Positions 30,901 through 38,986 of a DNA stretch of 64,000 nucleotides are shown here, piece after piece. Location of the stretch: positions 53,548-117,547 of the forward strand of contig CAZDGN010000005.1 of NCBI GenBank assembly GCA_964505265.1, written 5' to 3'. The translations under genes and the position numbers were made by a program. The notes under the pieces were generated by a model. That model saw only the letters and a list, made by a program, of their open reading frames with translations, did not search any database and was not told where the DNA came from. How positions within the stretch are numbered: position 1 is the first letter of the stretch; the number at the start of each line of letters is the position of its first letter. This DNA is from CAILUF01 sp964505265. Its GTDB lineage: Bacteria > Pseudomonadota > Alphaproteobacteria > Rickettsiales > UBA1997.

Positions 30901-33514
30901 TGTTTTAACCTCGCCTCAAGAATCACAAAATTTAACCATCATCAATCAAAGTGATTTCGAAAAATTATTAGTTCAAGTAAAGATTCCATCAAAATCTTCA
31001 GGCGAGACTTATCAAGAATTACCGGGGTTAATTAAAGATGCATCATCAAAGGATGATAAAAAATTATCCCTATTAATTACTTCCGAATTATCGACAAATC
31101 AATGGTATTTATTACTAAAGAAAGCTCAAGAAAATGAAGTTCAATTAGATTTAAAAATTGCCAAAGGAGTAGATCTACCCGATAATGAAGATTTAAAATC
31201 ATTACTTAAAATTACACAATTTAGTGATGAAATATCATTAGATGACTCACAAGATTTATTATCATTGTCTCAATCATTAGATTCAATAAAAACCCAATCA
31301 ACAAAGCGGGTTTTTATCGTTGATGACTCAAGTGAATATATCAAAACTCAAACCACAAAAATCGGAGCAGAGCCATTCCAAGACTCAATCATAATTGATA
31401 TTGAAGAACAAAATTTTGATTCTTTATTCGGCAAAAGAGATTTTGAGATTAAAAAATCTCAAGATGATGTTGTTGGTGTTAGTGGAGGCAAACAATCCTT
31501 TGCGGTTTACAAAGAATCAAATGGCTTAGATGATATTTTAGAAAAAAATCCTGATAAAAAAATTATTTTACGCGGGGAATTTGATGATAAAACAATGCAA
31601 ATTCTTATGGAAAAAATGCTAAGTGCCGATCCTAAATATCAAAATCTTTATTTTATATTGGAGGATAAAAATTTAACAGAAACTTCACAAGAAGCCGAGT
31701 TGCAAAAATTATCCAAAACTTCCTTAGCATTTTTAGGTGCCGATTTTTATGAAGAAAAAACTTTGAAGCCAAGATTTGAAGAAGGAGCCGGAGTTAGAGA
31801 TTTAGCTGTAATTGAAGAAGGAGTAAAAAAACCAATAATTCGAGAAACAATTCCATCAATTGATACATTTTACACCAAAACTGATGAGCAAATAACCCAG
31901 ACTTCCGAGACTTTTAAAGCTCAAAGAAAAGCCTTAATCGAGCAACAGCTTCAAGCCAACAAAATGTTGTTAATAAGCGGATCAGCTGGGGTTGGCAAAA
32001 GCTACTTTATGCAATCATTAGCCAAAGAACAAGATCACCAAATATTTTTTGGCAAGGATAAGATTAAAGAATGGGCAAAATCGCGAATTGACGAAACCGA
32101 GACTTCCTCAATTGCCTTAGAACACCCATCAAAAAAATTATCAATTTTAGTGATCGATGAATATAATGTTGACGGCTCAACTAATTACTTAATGTTTAGA
32201 GATTTAGATAAAAAGAAGTATTTATACCACCAAGGCGAAGTTCTCGAATTACAAGATCATCATCGTGTAGTTTTTATGGGCAATAATCTTGAATATGGCA
32301 ATCGCTTTCAACAAAAACTTTTTGCAAAAGAATCAATTCAAGAAATTGAACTAAAAGACTTTCCAAGCGAATATATTTACGAAGAAATCATCAAAAAACC
32401 AATTTTTGGTGAAAAATCTCATACAACAACAACTGACCAAACCACAATTAAAGCAACAACAAGTGCAGAAATAACAGGAGATTTTAAAATATTTTGTCAA
32501 AATGCAATTAAAGAATATAAGACTTCAAATCAAGGTGGAGTAGATGCATCAAACCTAAAACAAAAACCAATAACCGTTCGCGGTTTACAAGAAACAGTCC
32601 TTGGATATTTATCTAAAGAAATCAGTGAAGAGGAAAAAAGACAAACGGACACAATCCAATCATCAACTCAACAAACTACAAAAATTACCTCAGAAAATTT
32701 TATTGAAACTTCAGCAACCACAGAATTATGTCAAAAACTTAGCGAGGCAATTCAGATAAGGAAACATCAATTTAGCGGTAAAATTTCTAGTTTATGTGTC
32801 GGCACTCCAGGCTTTATTATCGAGGGTGATGCGGGGATTGGAAAAAGTGCAATGATTGAAGCGGTTTTAAATCATCAAAATATTACCGAAGTAAAATCCC
32901 TACAAGATTTGGAAAGTCAACAATCACAACAACAAACATCATCACCATCGCAACAACAACATTACTACAAAATCAATGCTTCAAATGATATCGAAAAAAT
33001 CAAAAAAGATTTAATTAAAGCCTATGAACTTGGGGTAATAGTAGTATTTGACGAAATCAATGCTAAAATTCAAGAAGGCGGATTAGAACAAATAATCAAT
33101 GATTTACTTACCAATCAACATCCAGAAAAAAAAGGAGGAAATCCAGCAGACCCGAGCAATCAAACAGCCAAAGCAAATAAAGCAGGTTTTATGTTAATTG
33201 GCAGTATCAATAGTGCATCAAGTGCAGGAAGAGCTCAACTCGGCCCAGCAATTCAAAGCCGTTGCAATTACCAAAAAGCGAAAAAATTAACAGATTATGC
33301 AAATGAAGATCTAAAAGAAATTATTGAGCATTGGCAGCAGATTTCATCGCAACCAACATCTTCATCATCAAATATCACAGATTCAACAGAAAATTTAGCA
33401 ATTTTTTTAAAAAAAATAATTCAAGAAAAACCAGAATTTAGCTTAAGAGATATCAAAAAAATAATTTTAAATGTCGACAAAATCCCAAATAAGGATTCAC
33501 CCAGATTATTATAG
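27965..33514 (+). CDS. Giant protein: transglutaminase-like triad plus two AAA+ modules
   Basis: A 1849-residue protein that I cannot assign to a named family. Residues 1-540 show no motif I know. Residues 551-610 resemble a transglutaminase-like cysteine-peptidase core: Cys557 in KQGSCSHRTLA, His588 in KTHILVEI, Asp604 in YQVDLGG. Residues 892-907 are a four-fold QADI tandem repeat. The first AAA+ module has Walker A GSAGVGKS (1339-1346), Walker B ILVIDEYN (Asp1398, Glu1399) and sensor Asn1440. The second, MoxR/midasin-like, has GDAGIGKS (1621-1628), VVFDEIN (Asp1696, Glu1697), sensor Asn1749 and a candidate Arg finger at 1766. It has no signal peptide or membrane helix. A decayed copy of its start lies downstream. 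Confidence 0.85.
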   Translation: MRKNQLRPSDYIPTEQEIRDAFFRDFYKESKVNNPDPNSCFHPDNAIGNSSKAFQASTSPEAQKIKKKIYVSGNNVAIPKNWEYQEILRNLQNLINLGFEVFFVCDDEILKLESITNDKIKFSNNKLGKINNYSINIISYNENKIKKLSQKSDQEILDKHQLVADDSYFLTQKELKDIDMDYNQKYLTARLGMRSRCAYDDGSYFDLENFVSDLDYFFEKHPEKKSAIKKYFEDYYIEIEKPLNFEYNEQKHKKAMIGFLEKISEIVEIRIFSAFFESGSDSFFKECHSTILTSEIITNYKKSQDEQSSINSINIKKNQNSLYLGNGNSNTDISTQDNSQFELKKIGSKIKGDALIRPRIAAYKLNIKTNSGPDSQFFEEISATEFTILEKQPTLLYVTSENTSLKKNIFQFDDFELKNAVKTRLYSVNSEEELLNYQINSTSSISPQINFFKGDDGFYYAQSNQDCSITYQVGFDEANYRKLEKGKVFLESDFGDRTGDNLSANSKIKSAIDILNKYQGQDHFTDSVKSEEYSLPKFTNKEKFAEDLYTLSKQGSCSHRTLAIAHQFEKNGLKSGEDYRIINIEKTHILVEIKGYDGKFYQVDLGGQEAEITIKKNSQEASTSVSFPSAAPTPISLAEASLIKAIDKQTTMQKIDELETFKNKILKEKSKNILIQTSEIENCTNFLIKQSKQAESKKTKIFQANSPLDLKINTKSLEISRELDFSNVKISDETPFSKFLAQAKSNPNENYQLIINWENFTPNQRVAFNTLFDSSNRSVNQQEIPNNIQIIAVEKPKEIKDPSVLSRFDKKIALSLDLQKQIEQELQARAGSTESITKETEIKSFDLEGDPDWQGKLFGKIKLNGDNLVYEKSEFVESLEDFTSSSKASETQADIQADIQADIQADIKFEFKNIDKENAYKLQSLLNLSKARGFIEYHGYKIKLPENLQFSFSDEQFDFASLRPSSSNPSSTHSVTTDFVLTSPQESQNLTIINQSDFEKLLVQVKIPSKSSGETYQELPGLIKDASSKDDKKLSLLITSELSTNQWYLLLKKAQENEVQLDLKIAKGVDLPDNEDLKSLLKITQFSDEISLDDSQDLLSLSQSLDSIKTQSTKRVFIVDDSSEYIKTQTTKIGAEPFQDSIIIDIEEQNFDSLFGKRDFEIKKSQDDVVGVSGGKQSFAVYKESNGLDDILEKNPDKKIILRGEFDDKTMQILMEKMLSADPKYQNLYFILEDKNLTETSQEAELQKLSKTSLAFLGADFYEEKTLKPRFEEGAGVRDLAVIEEGVKKPIIRETIPSIDTFYTKTDEQITQTSETFKAQRKALIEQQLQANKMLLISGSAGVGKSYFMQSLAKEQDHQIFFGKDKIKEWAKSRIDETETSSIALEHPSKKLSILVIDEYNVDGSTNYLMFRDLDKKKYLYHQGEVLELQDHHRVVFMGNNLEYGNRFQQKLFAKESIQEIELKDFPSEYIYEEIIKKPIFGEKSHTTTTDQTTIKATTSAEITGDFKIFCQNAIKEYKTSNQGGVDASNLKQKPITVRGLQETVLGYLSKEISEEEKRQTDTIQSSTQQTTKITSENFIETSATTELCQKLSEAIQIRKHQFSGKISSLCVGTPGFIIEGDAGIGKSAMIEAVLNHQNITEVKSLQDLESQQSQQQTSSPSQQQHYYKINASNDIEKIKKDLIKAYELGVIVVFDEINAKIQEGGLEQIINDLLTNQHPEKKGGNPADPSNQTAKANKAGFMLIGSINSASSAGRAQLGPAIQSRCNYQKAKKLTDYANEDLKEIIEHWQQISSQPTSSSSNITDSTENLAIFLKKIIQEKPEFSLRDIKKIILNVDKIPNKDSPRLL
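30638..30685 (+). repeat. 12-bp in-frame tandem repeat (4 copies)
   Basis: Four adjoining units of CAGGCGGATATT (the first is CAAGCCGATATT), encoding QADI four times inside the giant AAA+ protein. The last three units are identical in DNA, which suggests recent slippage and possible length variation between strains. Confidence 0.9.
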
Positions 33515-33689
33515 ATTTGCGATACTATTCAAAACCCCAATCCTTAACTTATAAAATTTATACAAAAAACACAAAATTTAAAAAAAATTAAGTTTAATAT
33601 TTTTAACTATAAATCTTAAAAAAACCCCCTTAATCCATAATTAAAGCACTTCTTTTTCATAGATTTTTAAAAAAAAATTCTTTTGATTT

Positions 33690-33870
33690 GTTTTTTTTAT
33701 TTGATGTAATTTATTTAAATTAAAATGAGAAAAAATTAATTTTAAGCCAAATATTATAAACCAATAAAGCAAAAATTCTTGAAACATATTTCAGAGATTT
33801 TTATCAAGAGGTAATGAGTATTAAATCGGGGGTAAATCCCAATTTTCTTTAAATGTTAATTCAAATAGGT
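33690..33870 (+). pseudogene. Decayed duplicate of the 5' end of the giant AAA+ gene
   Basis: Bases 33721-33820 align with the start of the gene at 27965: AAAATGAGAAAAAATTAA against AAAATGAGAAAAAATCAG, and TTTCAGAGATTTTTATCAAG against TTTCAGAGATTTTTACAAGG. Two in-frame stops follow in the first seven codons, and the distance between the two matching blocks is one base shorter, a frameshift. Similar AT-rich leader sequence precedes it. Similarity fades after about 33860. The remaining bases of the 33515-34215 gap hold no intact gene. Confidence 0.75.
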
Positions 33871-34036
33871 TTATTGATTTAAGTGATTTAAACCCATAAG
33901 ATTACCCTAAATACAATTGCACATCTTATCCAGTATTTGGCTTTTGAAGCTATCGTCTTTTTTTAAAAAATTTTCAGTAAATACAATCCGAGATTCTTTT
34001 ACTCAATATCTTTTATTGGTATTATCAAATCATTCC

Positions 34037-34165
34037 TTGTTCTATATCTTCTCTGCAAAAGGATTGCGAGTTGTCAAATCTAGACCCCTCTTCTTTGTAA
34101 TTAAAATATTCTTCAATTTTTGCAATAGAATTAATTTGTTCTGGTTTTTCGTTTTATTAATTTAG
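34037..34165 (-). pseudogene. Possible decayed coding fragment
   Basis: On the minus strand a frame reads EKPEQINSIAKIEEYFNY and continues with KEEGSRFDNSQSF to about GMI before two stops. This has a protein-like composition, unlike the hydrophobic plus-strand ORF over the same bases (33917-34165). It has no proper start and cannot be assigned to a family. It may be the tail of a lost gene. Confidence 0.3.
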
Positions 34166-34215
34166 AAAACATTTTTATATATCATCAATTGAGAATTAAT
34201 AAAAATTCACAATTA

Positions 34216-35133
34216 CTAAATTTTATCTTCAACCCTAATTTTTATTCCTAATATATGACAAATAGCAATAGTTAATTCACTTCGATTTAAAGTATAAAAA
34301 TGAAAATCATCAACCCCATTTTTATGCAAAATTCGGCACAATTCAGTAGCCACAATGCCTGCTACCAAGTGCCTAGTTTCATTATAATCATCAAGACCAT
34401 TAAATAAATCTTCCATCCATTTTGGAATAGTAGCTCCACACATTTTAGAAAAATGCTTAGCTTGTTTAACATTAGTTACTGGCAAAATTCCTGGCACAAT
34501 TGGTACATTTATTTGATGCTTACGACAAAGATCTACAAAACGAAAATATGCATCAGTATCAAAGAAAAATTGCGTTATGATTCTATTGGCTCCAGCATCA
34601 ATTTTGCGTTTTAAATTAACAATATCTTGCTCCAAAGATTCTGCTTCTGGATGCATCTCTGGGTAGCCAGCGACTGAAATTTCAAAATTAATATTTTCAC
34701 TTTGCAAATTTCTAATACCCTCAACCAGCTCATTAGCATGCTTATAGCCATCTTTATGTAATTGATAATTTGGGCTAGATGCAGGCATATCACCCCTAAG
34801 AGCCACAATATGACGTACACCAATTTGCCAATAATTTCTTAAAATTGTCTCAACTTCGATCTTTGAAGACCCTACACAGGTAAGGTGTGAGGCTGGTTTT
34901 AAATCGGTTTCTTGAAGAATTCTGGCGATGGTGTGATGAGTTCTATCCCGGGTTGAGCCACCTGCCCCATAAGTGACCGAAACAAAACTTGGTTTGAGGT
35001 TTTTTAATTTAGAAATAGCCTCCCAAAGCTTTTCTTCCATTTCATCATTTTTGGGTGGAAAAAATTCAAAGGAGATATTCAGATCTCTTTTATCATTAAC
35101 AACTTCTTCTAATTTATTGGCAAAAAATTTCAT
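34216..35133 (-). CDS. metF: 5,10-methylenetetrahydrofolate reductase
   Basis: Reduces methylene-THF to methyl-THF, the methyl donor for methionine synthesis, using FAD. The 305-residue barrel has the N-terminal FEFFPPKNDEMEEKLW with the catalytic Glu, then SVTYGAGGSTRDRT, HLTCVG, ALRGDMP and FFFDTDAYFRF near the family positions. It is monocistronic. Together with metZ at 45617 it points to some methionine-cycle capacity; no metE or metH is in the window. Confidence 0.96.
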   Translation of the reverse strand: MKFFANKLEEVVNDKRDLNISFEFFPPKNDEMEEKLWEAISKLKNLKPSFVSVTYGAGGSTRDRTHHTIARILQETDLKPASHLTCVGSSKIEVETILRNYWQIGVRHIVALRGDMPASSPNYQLHKDGYKHANELVEGIRNLQSENINFEISVAGYPEMHPEAESLEQDIVNLKRKIDAGANRIITQFFFDTDAYFRFVDLCRKHQINVPIVPGILPVTNVKQAKHFSKMCGATIPKWMEDLFNGLDDYNETRHLVAGIVATELCRILHKNGVDDFHFYTLNRSELTIAICHILGIKIRVEDKI

Positions 35134-35323
35134 AAAATTTTATTAGAAATATCATTTAATTTCAAAAATATTTTAATTGAAAATAATATATCGTCCTCAA
35201 GATAAGCGATATTGGCGACTTAATTCAAATGATATTGTTTTTTTCGGCTGAAAACTAGATTTTTAAATATTTTAAAAAAAATAAAAAAATTGGCAAGAGC
35301 AAAAAAATATTTTAAGTAGCTAA

Positions 35324-35351
35324 TTGACATTAAATGATTTTGGTTTAAAAT
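35324..35351 (+). promoter_or_regulatory. Predicted promoter of tRNA-Ile
   Basis: Perfect -35 TTGACA (35324-35329), a 16-base spacer, -10 TAAAAT (35346-35351), about 32 bases before the mature tRNA 5' end. It has the same box sequences and spacing as the promoter before nuoH. Confidence 0.6.
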
Positions 35352-35383
35352 TTTAAAAAAAAATTAATTTGTTTTGAAATAAT

Positions 35384-35460
35384 GGGTTTGTAGCTCAGTT
35401 GGTTAGAGTGCGCGCCTGATAAGTGCGAGGTCGGTGGTTCAAGTCCACCCAGACCCACCA
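35384..35460 (+). tRNA. tRNA-Ile (GAT)
   Basis: A 77-base cloverleaf including an encoded CCA. Acceptor GGGTTTG pairs with CAGACCC apart from one wobble. The D arm is AGCTCAGTTGGTTAGAGT. The anticodon loop CTGATAA gives GAT. The T arm is GGTGGTTCAAGTCCACC. This tRNA sits in the 16S-23S spacer in most bacteria; here it is a free-standing gene, consistent with the split rRNA operon. Confidence 0.95.
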
Positions 35461-35487
35461 TTATTTTCTTGTCATTATCTTCTGTTG

Positions 35488-36288
35488 CTACCAATGATTA
35501 AATTGCTCTCTAATAATTCTATCTTCAAGCGAATGGCTTGAATCAAATAATATTTTAAATTCTCTAGAATTATCTTCATAAACCTCAACCTCAATCACAT
35601 CTCTAACTTCACGGGAGTCGGCAGAGGCACTAACTGGTCTATCCAAATTCTCTAGAACCCGAAATTTAACTTTGGAATTTGATGGCAACAAGGCACCATT
35701 CCATTTTCGAGGTCGAAACGGACTAATAGCAGTAAGAGCTAATATTTTAGCACTAAATGGAATAATTGGCCCTCCAGCAGAAAAATTATAAGCGGTACTA
35801 CCAGCCGAAGTGGATAGTAATACCCCATCAGCAATTAAACAAGAAAGACGCTCTAAATCATTAATCTCAATTTGAATTTTACTAGCTTGATTAGTTTGAC
35901 GAAATAACGAAACTTCGTTAATAGCGACTAAAACATGTTGCTTACCAAATTTATCATTAGCAGTCATTTTTAAAGGGTTGATAACTGAAATTTTCGCATT
36001 ATCAATTGCCAACAATAAATCTTCATGATAATTATTCATTAAAAAACCTATTGTTCCAGAATTAATGCCATAAATTGGAATTTGATTTTCTTCAAATTCA
36101 TGAAGAAGGTGAAGCATTAAGCCATCGCCACCAATTGCAATAATTAAATCACAAGATTGTATATTTTTATGATTCTCGGTGGCATCAAAAAAATTATATT
36201 TTTGAATTAAGGCATTTTTGATAGTCAATGCTCTTTCATTATTTTTTGCTCCGATTACACAAATATTTTTAAACATATTTTTTGGCAT
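35488..36288 (-). CDS. nadK: NAD kinase
   Basis: Phosphorylates NAD to NADP. The 266 residues carry the GGDG motif in LIIAIGGDGLMLH, then NSGTIGFLMN and the second conserved region LIADGVLLSTSAGSTAYNFS with the NAD-binding pocket. ATG at 36288 overlaps the upstream methylase gene by 20 bases. An internal ATG at 36276 would shorten the overlap to 8. It is the last gene of a six- to nine-gene minus-strand block. Confidence 0.96.
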   Translation of the reverse strand: MPKNMFKNICVIGAKNNERALTIKNALIQKYNFFDATENHKNIQSCDLIIAIGGDGLMLHLLHEFEENQIPIYGINSGTIGFLMNNYHEDLLLAIDNAKISVINPLKMTANDKFGKQHVLVAINEVSLFRQTNQASKIQIEINDLERLSCLIADGVLLSTSAGSTAYNFSAGGPIIPFSAKILALTAISPFRPRKWNGALLPSNSKVKFRVLENLDRPVSASADSREVRDVIEVEVYEDNSREFKILFDSSHSLEDRIIREQFNHW

Positions 36289-37141
36289 AAATTTGATTTA
36301 ATACAATAGCAGTGGCAACCGAAACATTTAAACTTTCAACATCGCTGTTAGTTGGAATTTTAACCAATAAATCACAATTTTTTTTAACTAATTGCCTAAT
36401 TCCATTTCCTTCCGAGCCAACTACTAAAGCAATATTTTCATAATCATTTATTTTTTTACAAGAAATATTTGCCTCTCCTGCCAAGCCAATACACCAATAG
36501 CCAATTTTTTTTAACTCTTCGAGTAAATTATTTAGGTTGGCCCCAGAATATATATCAACATAATCAATACATCCTGCAGAAGCCTTAATCATTGCCGAAG
36601 ATTCCTTTGCCGAATTAAATTCAGTTATGATAATTTTTTTGAAATCAAATGCTAATGCACTTCGCATAATAGCTCCAACATTTTGCGGATCAGTAATTTG
36701 GTCAAGAATTAAAATATTTGGCAAATTATTTTTATCATTGATTTTATGGAGTTCAGACAACAAATCAAATTGATTATAAATTTTTGACGGCGATACTTTT
36801 ATAGCAATAGATTGGTGGACTGCATTGCCCCCAAATAAATTATTGAAATAACCATTTTCAACTATCTTAATTTTAGTTTGAAGTTTTTGTAAGGAATTAT
36901 TTTGTAAAAAATTATTTACTTCATTAATCTGATTTTTAGAAATAATAATTTCATAAATTAATCTTTTACTAGATTTTAAAGCTAGGAAAACTGGATTCTT
37001 TCCATATATCCAAATATTCTCCCTATCGATTTGTTGACGGGGAGAAATATCGGTAAAAATTTTAGAGGTTTTCTTTATTTTTAGACTCTGATTCAGAGGA
37101 TTTATGCTCTTGCGGTGCTTTTTGTTCTGAAGGATTTTCAT
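36269..37141 (-). CDS. TrmH/SpoU-family rRNA or tRNA 2'-O-methyltransferase (RlmB-like)
   Basis: Methylates ribose of an RNA guanosine using S-adenosylmethionine. The N-terminal substrate-binding domain (YGKNPVFLALKSS) precedes the SPOUT knot: motif 1 LDQITDPQNVGAIMRSA, motif 2 LVVGSEGNGIR, motif 3 VESLNVSVATAIVL. This order fits RlmB (23S Gm2251) or a TrmH relative. The ATG at 37141 overlaps the SurA-like gene by 80 bases, in that protein's Lys/Glu-rich tail; no later ATG exists before the knot, so a non-ATG start downstream is possible. Confidence 0.88.
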   Translation of the reverse strand: MKILQNKKHRKSINPLNQSLKIKKTSKIFTDISPRQQIDRENIWIYGKNPVFLALKSSKRLIYEIIISKNQINEVNNFLQNNSLQKLQTKIKIVENGYFNNLFGGNAVHQSIAIKVSPSKIYNQFDLLSELHKINDKNNLPNILILDQITDPQNVGAIMRSALAFDFKKIIITEFNSAKESSAMIKASAGCIDYVDIYSGANLNNLLEELKKIGYWCIGLAGEANISCKKINDYENIALVVGSEGNGIRQLVKKNCDLLVKIPTNSDVESLNVSVATAIVLNQIYAKKYV

Positions 37142-38117
37142 TAGTTTTAGATTCAGTGTTTACAGGATCATTAGATGGCTGAGATTCATTGGTTGAACCA
37201 TTAGATGAGCTTGACTCAAGCTTGGTTTCGCTTGAATTATCACTGGATCTTTTTAATAAAATTTTAACACTATTATCTTTAATAAATTTGCCATTCAATT
37301 TTTCAACTTCTTGCAATTTTAATAAATGACGAACATATTCTTTAGAAGTTTCAAATTCTAGAGCTTTGGATTTTTTTATGTCTATTAGTTTAACTATATA
37401 CCAAAAACCATCAATTTCGATTGGCTTAGAAACTTCATCTTTAGATGAAGATTTAAAAAATTCTAATAATTCCTTGGAAAGAGAAGCTTCCGCTCTGTAC
37501 GAAACCTCGCCATTACTTTGCGAAGATTGAGCATCGACAGAGTATTTTTTGACAGCATCAATAAATTTCAAAGGCCTTTTAGTAGCCTTTAAATCCTTGA
37601 TAATGTTGTCTGCAACTAGCTTTTCTTTAACAACAATTTGATAATATTTATATTCGTTTTTATTTTCAATTTCTGCATTTAGCTCATTGAATTTTTCTAC
37701 AATTTTTTGATCAGTTATTAAATCCTGAATTTGACTATTAATATATGCTTGACGGATAGTTTGAACCTTGAAACTTTCAATAGTGTTTTTTACATCAGTT
37801 GTATTATCAATTCCAAGTCTTTTAGCTTCTGCAATAATTTTCTTATCAAGAAAAATTTCACGGGCAAAAAGCTCTAGAACTTGGTCAGGAAGTTTATCAA
37901 ATGATATTTTAGCAGCTTTGTTTGAAGCAAATAAATCTTCAAGCTTGCGCTCAACTTCTGATTTATAGATATTTTCATCGCCAATTTGTGCAACCAAAAT
38001 ATCATTTGCTTTCTTTGAAATAAATTGCTTTGAACCAACAAAGGCAATACCAACTAAAACGGTTAACGCGAATAAAATTTTAAAAGGATTTTTTCTTTTT
38101 TTTGAATAAAGTTTCAT
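37062..38117 (-). CDS. SurA/PpiD-like periplasmic peptidyl-prolyl isomerase
   Basis: A 351-residue envelope chaperone anchored by one N-terminal helix (about residues 13-30). A SurA-N-like region (IGDENIYKSEVERKLEDLF, residues about 44-62) is followed by a parvulin domain at about 155-265 (YYQIVVKEKLVAD, KKYSVDAQSSQSNGEVSY, then PIEIDGFWYIVKL). The C-terminus is a Ser/Asn/Glu/Lys-rich disordered tail. It probably escorts outer-membrane proteins to assembly. The start overlaps the HAD gene stop by four bases. Confidence 0.87.
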   Translation of the reverse strand: MKLYSKKRKNPFKILFALTVLVGIAFVGSKQFISKKANDILVAQIGDENIYKSEVERKLEDLFASNKAAKISFDKLPDQVLELFAREIFLDKKIIAEAKRLGIDNTTDVKNTIESFKVQTIRQAYINSQIQDLITDQKIVEKFNELNAEIENKNEYKYYQIVVKEKLVADNIIKDLKATKRPLKFIDAVKKYSVDAQSSQSNGEVSYRAEASLSKELLEFFKSSSKDEVSKPIEIDGFWYIVKLIDIKKSKALEFETSKEYVRHLLKLQEVEKLNGKFIKDNSVKILLKRSSDNSSETKLESSSSNGSTNESQPSNDPVNTESKTNENPSEQKAPQEHKSSESESKNKENL

Positions 38118-38983
38118 AATTTTAAATTTGAAATTATATGTTTAGGATAAATATTATATTTATCACAAATCTTGTTAAGATTATCTATTTCTGGATCTTG
38201 CCAAAATTTAACGTTCAATTCTTTTGACAAAATTCCTCCCGTTAAAAGCAAACTATTGATTCCATAATCATTAGCACCTTTAATATCGGTTTCTAAACTA
38301 TCACCAACAGCTAGGAATAAAGATTTTGGAGGATTGTTATATTTTTCAAAAACTAAATCATAAACAATTTTATGAGGTTTTCCATAATATTTTACAACTC
38401 CACCCATTTTTTCATATTCTAGACCTAGCAGGCCAGCACAAATCATTTCATGACCATTTTGTTTAACAACAATCAAATCAGGATTTATACATAACATTAA
38501 TAGTTTATACTTATTTGCTTGAATTGCAAGAGGTAATTTTTCTTGTAATGTTGAATTATCATTATCAAAACCAGTAACTACTACAAAACCTGCATATATA
38601 GGGTCCAAAACCATTTTATAACCTAAACCATCTAATAAATCCATATCTTTATCTGGACCTATATAAAAGTAGTTTTTACCATAATGATTGAAATTTTTAT
38701 TTTGATTTTCTTTTAATTCCTCAAAGGCTGATTCTCCAGATGTTAAAACAAAATCATAGAGAGTATTATCAATACCAAGTTTATTTAAAACAATCTCAGT
38801 CTTAGTTGATCGCCTAGGAGCATTGGATAAAAAACATATTTTTTTATTTTTAGATCTTAAATATCTAAGAGTTTCTATAACATTGGGATATAATTGATTG
38901 CCATCATGTATTACACCCCAAATGTCAAAAATAAAATATTCGTAATTTTCAGCTATTTTTTTTATGCCAGATGAAATTTCCAT
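38114..38983 (-). CDS. HAD superfamily class IIA phosphatase (NagD-like)
   Basis: A 289-residue HAD hydrolase with motif I FDIWGVIHDG, in which the usual DxD is D-x-W, a variant seen in the TIGR01459-type alphaproteobacterial subfamily. Motif II is FLSNAPRR, motif III is the Lys in YYGKPHKIVYDL, and motif IV is VGDSLETDIKGANDYG. The cap is inserted between II and III, as in class IIA. The substrate is unknown. It follows the CsgG-like gene after 3 bases and overlaps the SurA-like gene by 4. Confidence 0.88.
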   Translation of the reverse strand: MEISSGIKKIAENYEYFIFDIWGVIHDGNQLYPNVIETLRYLRSKNKKICFLSNAPRRSTKTEIVLNKLGIDNTLYDFVLTSGESAFEELKENQNKNFNHYGKNYFYIGPDKDMDLLDGLGYKMVLDPIYAGFVVVTGFDNDNSTLQEKLPLAIQANKYKLLMLCINPDLIVVKQNGHEMICAGLLGLEYEKMGGVVKYYGKPHKIVYDLVFEKYNNPPKSLFLAVGDSLETDIKGANDYGINSLLLTGGILSKELNVKFWQDPEIDNLNKICDKYNIYPKHIISNLKL

Positions 38984-38986
38984 TTG

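Noticed and set aside
33917..34165. Plus-strand 82-residue ORF rich in Phe and Leu
   Set aside because: The composition is what antisense AT-rich coding sequence gives. The minus-strand frame over the same bases looks more like a former protein.
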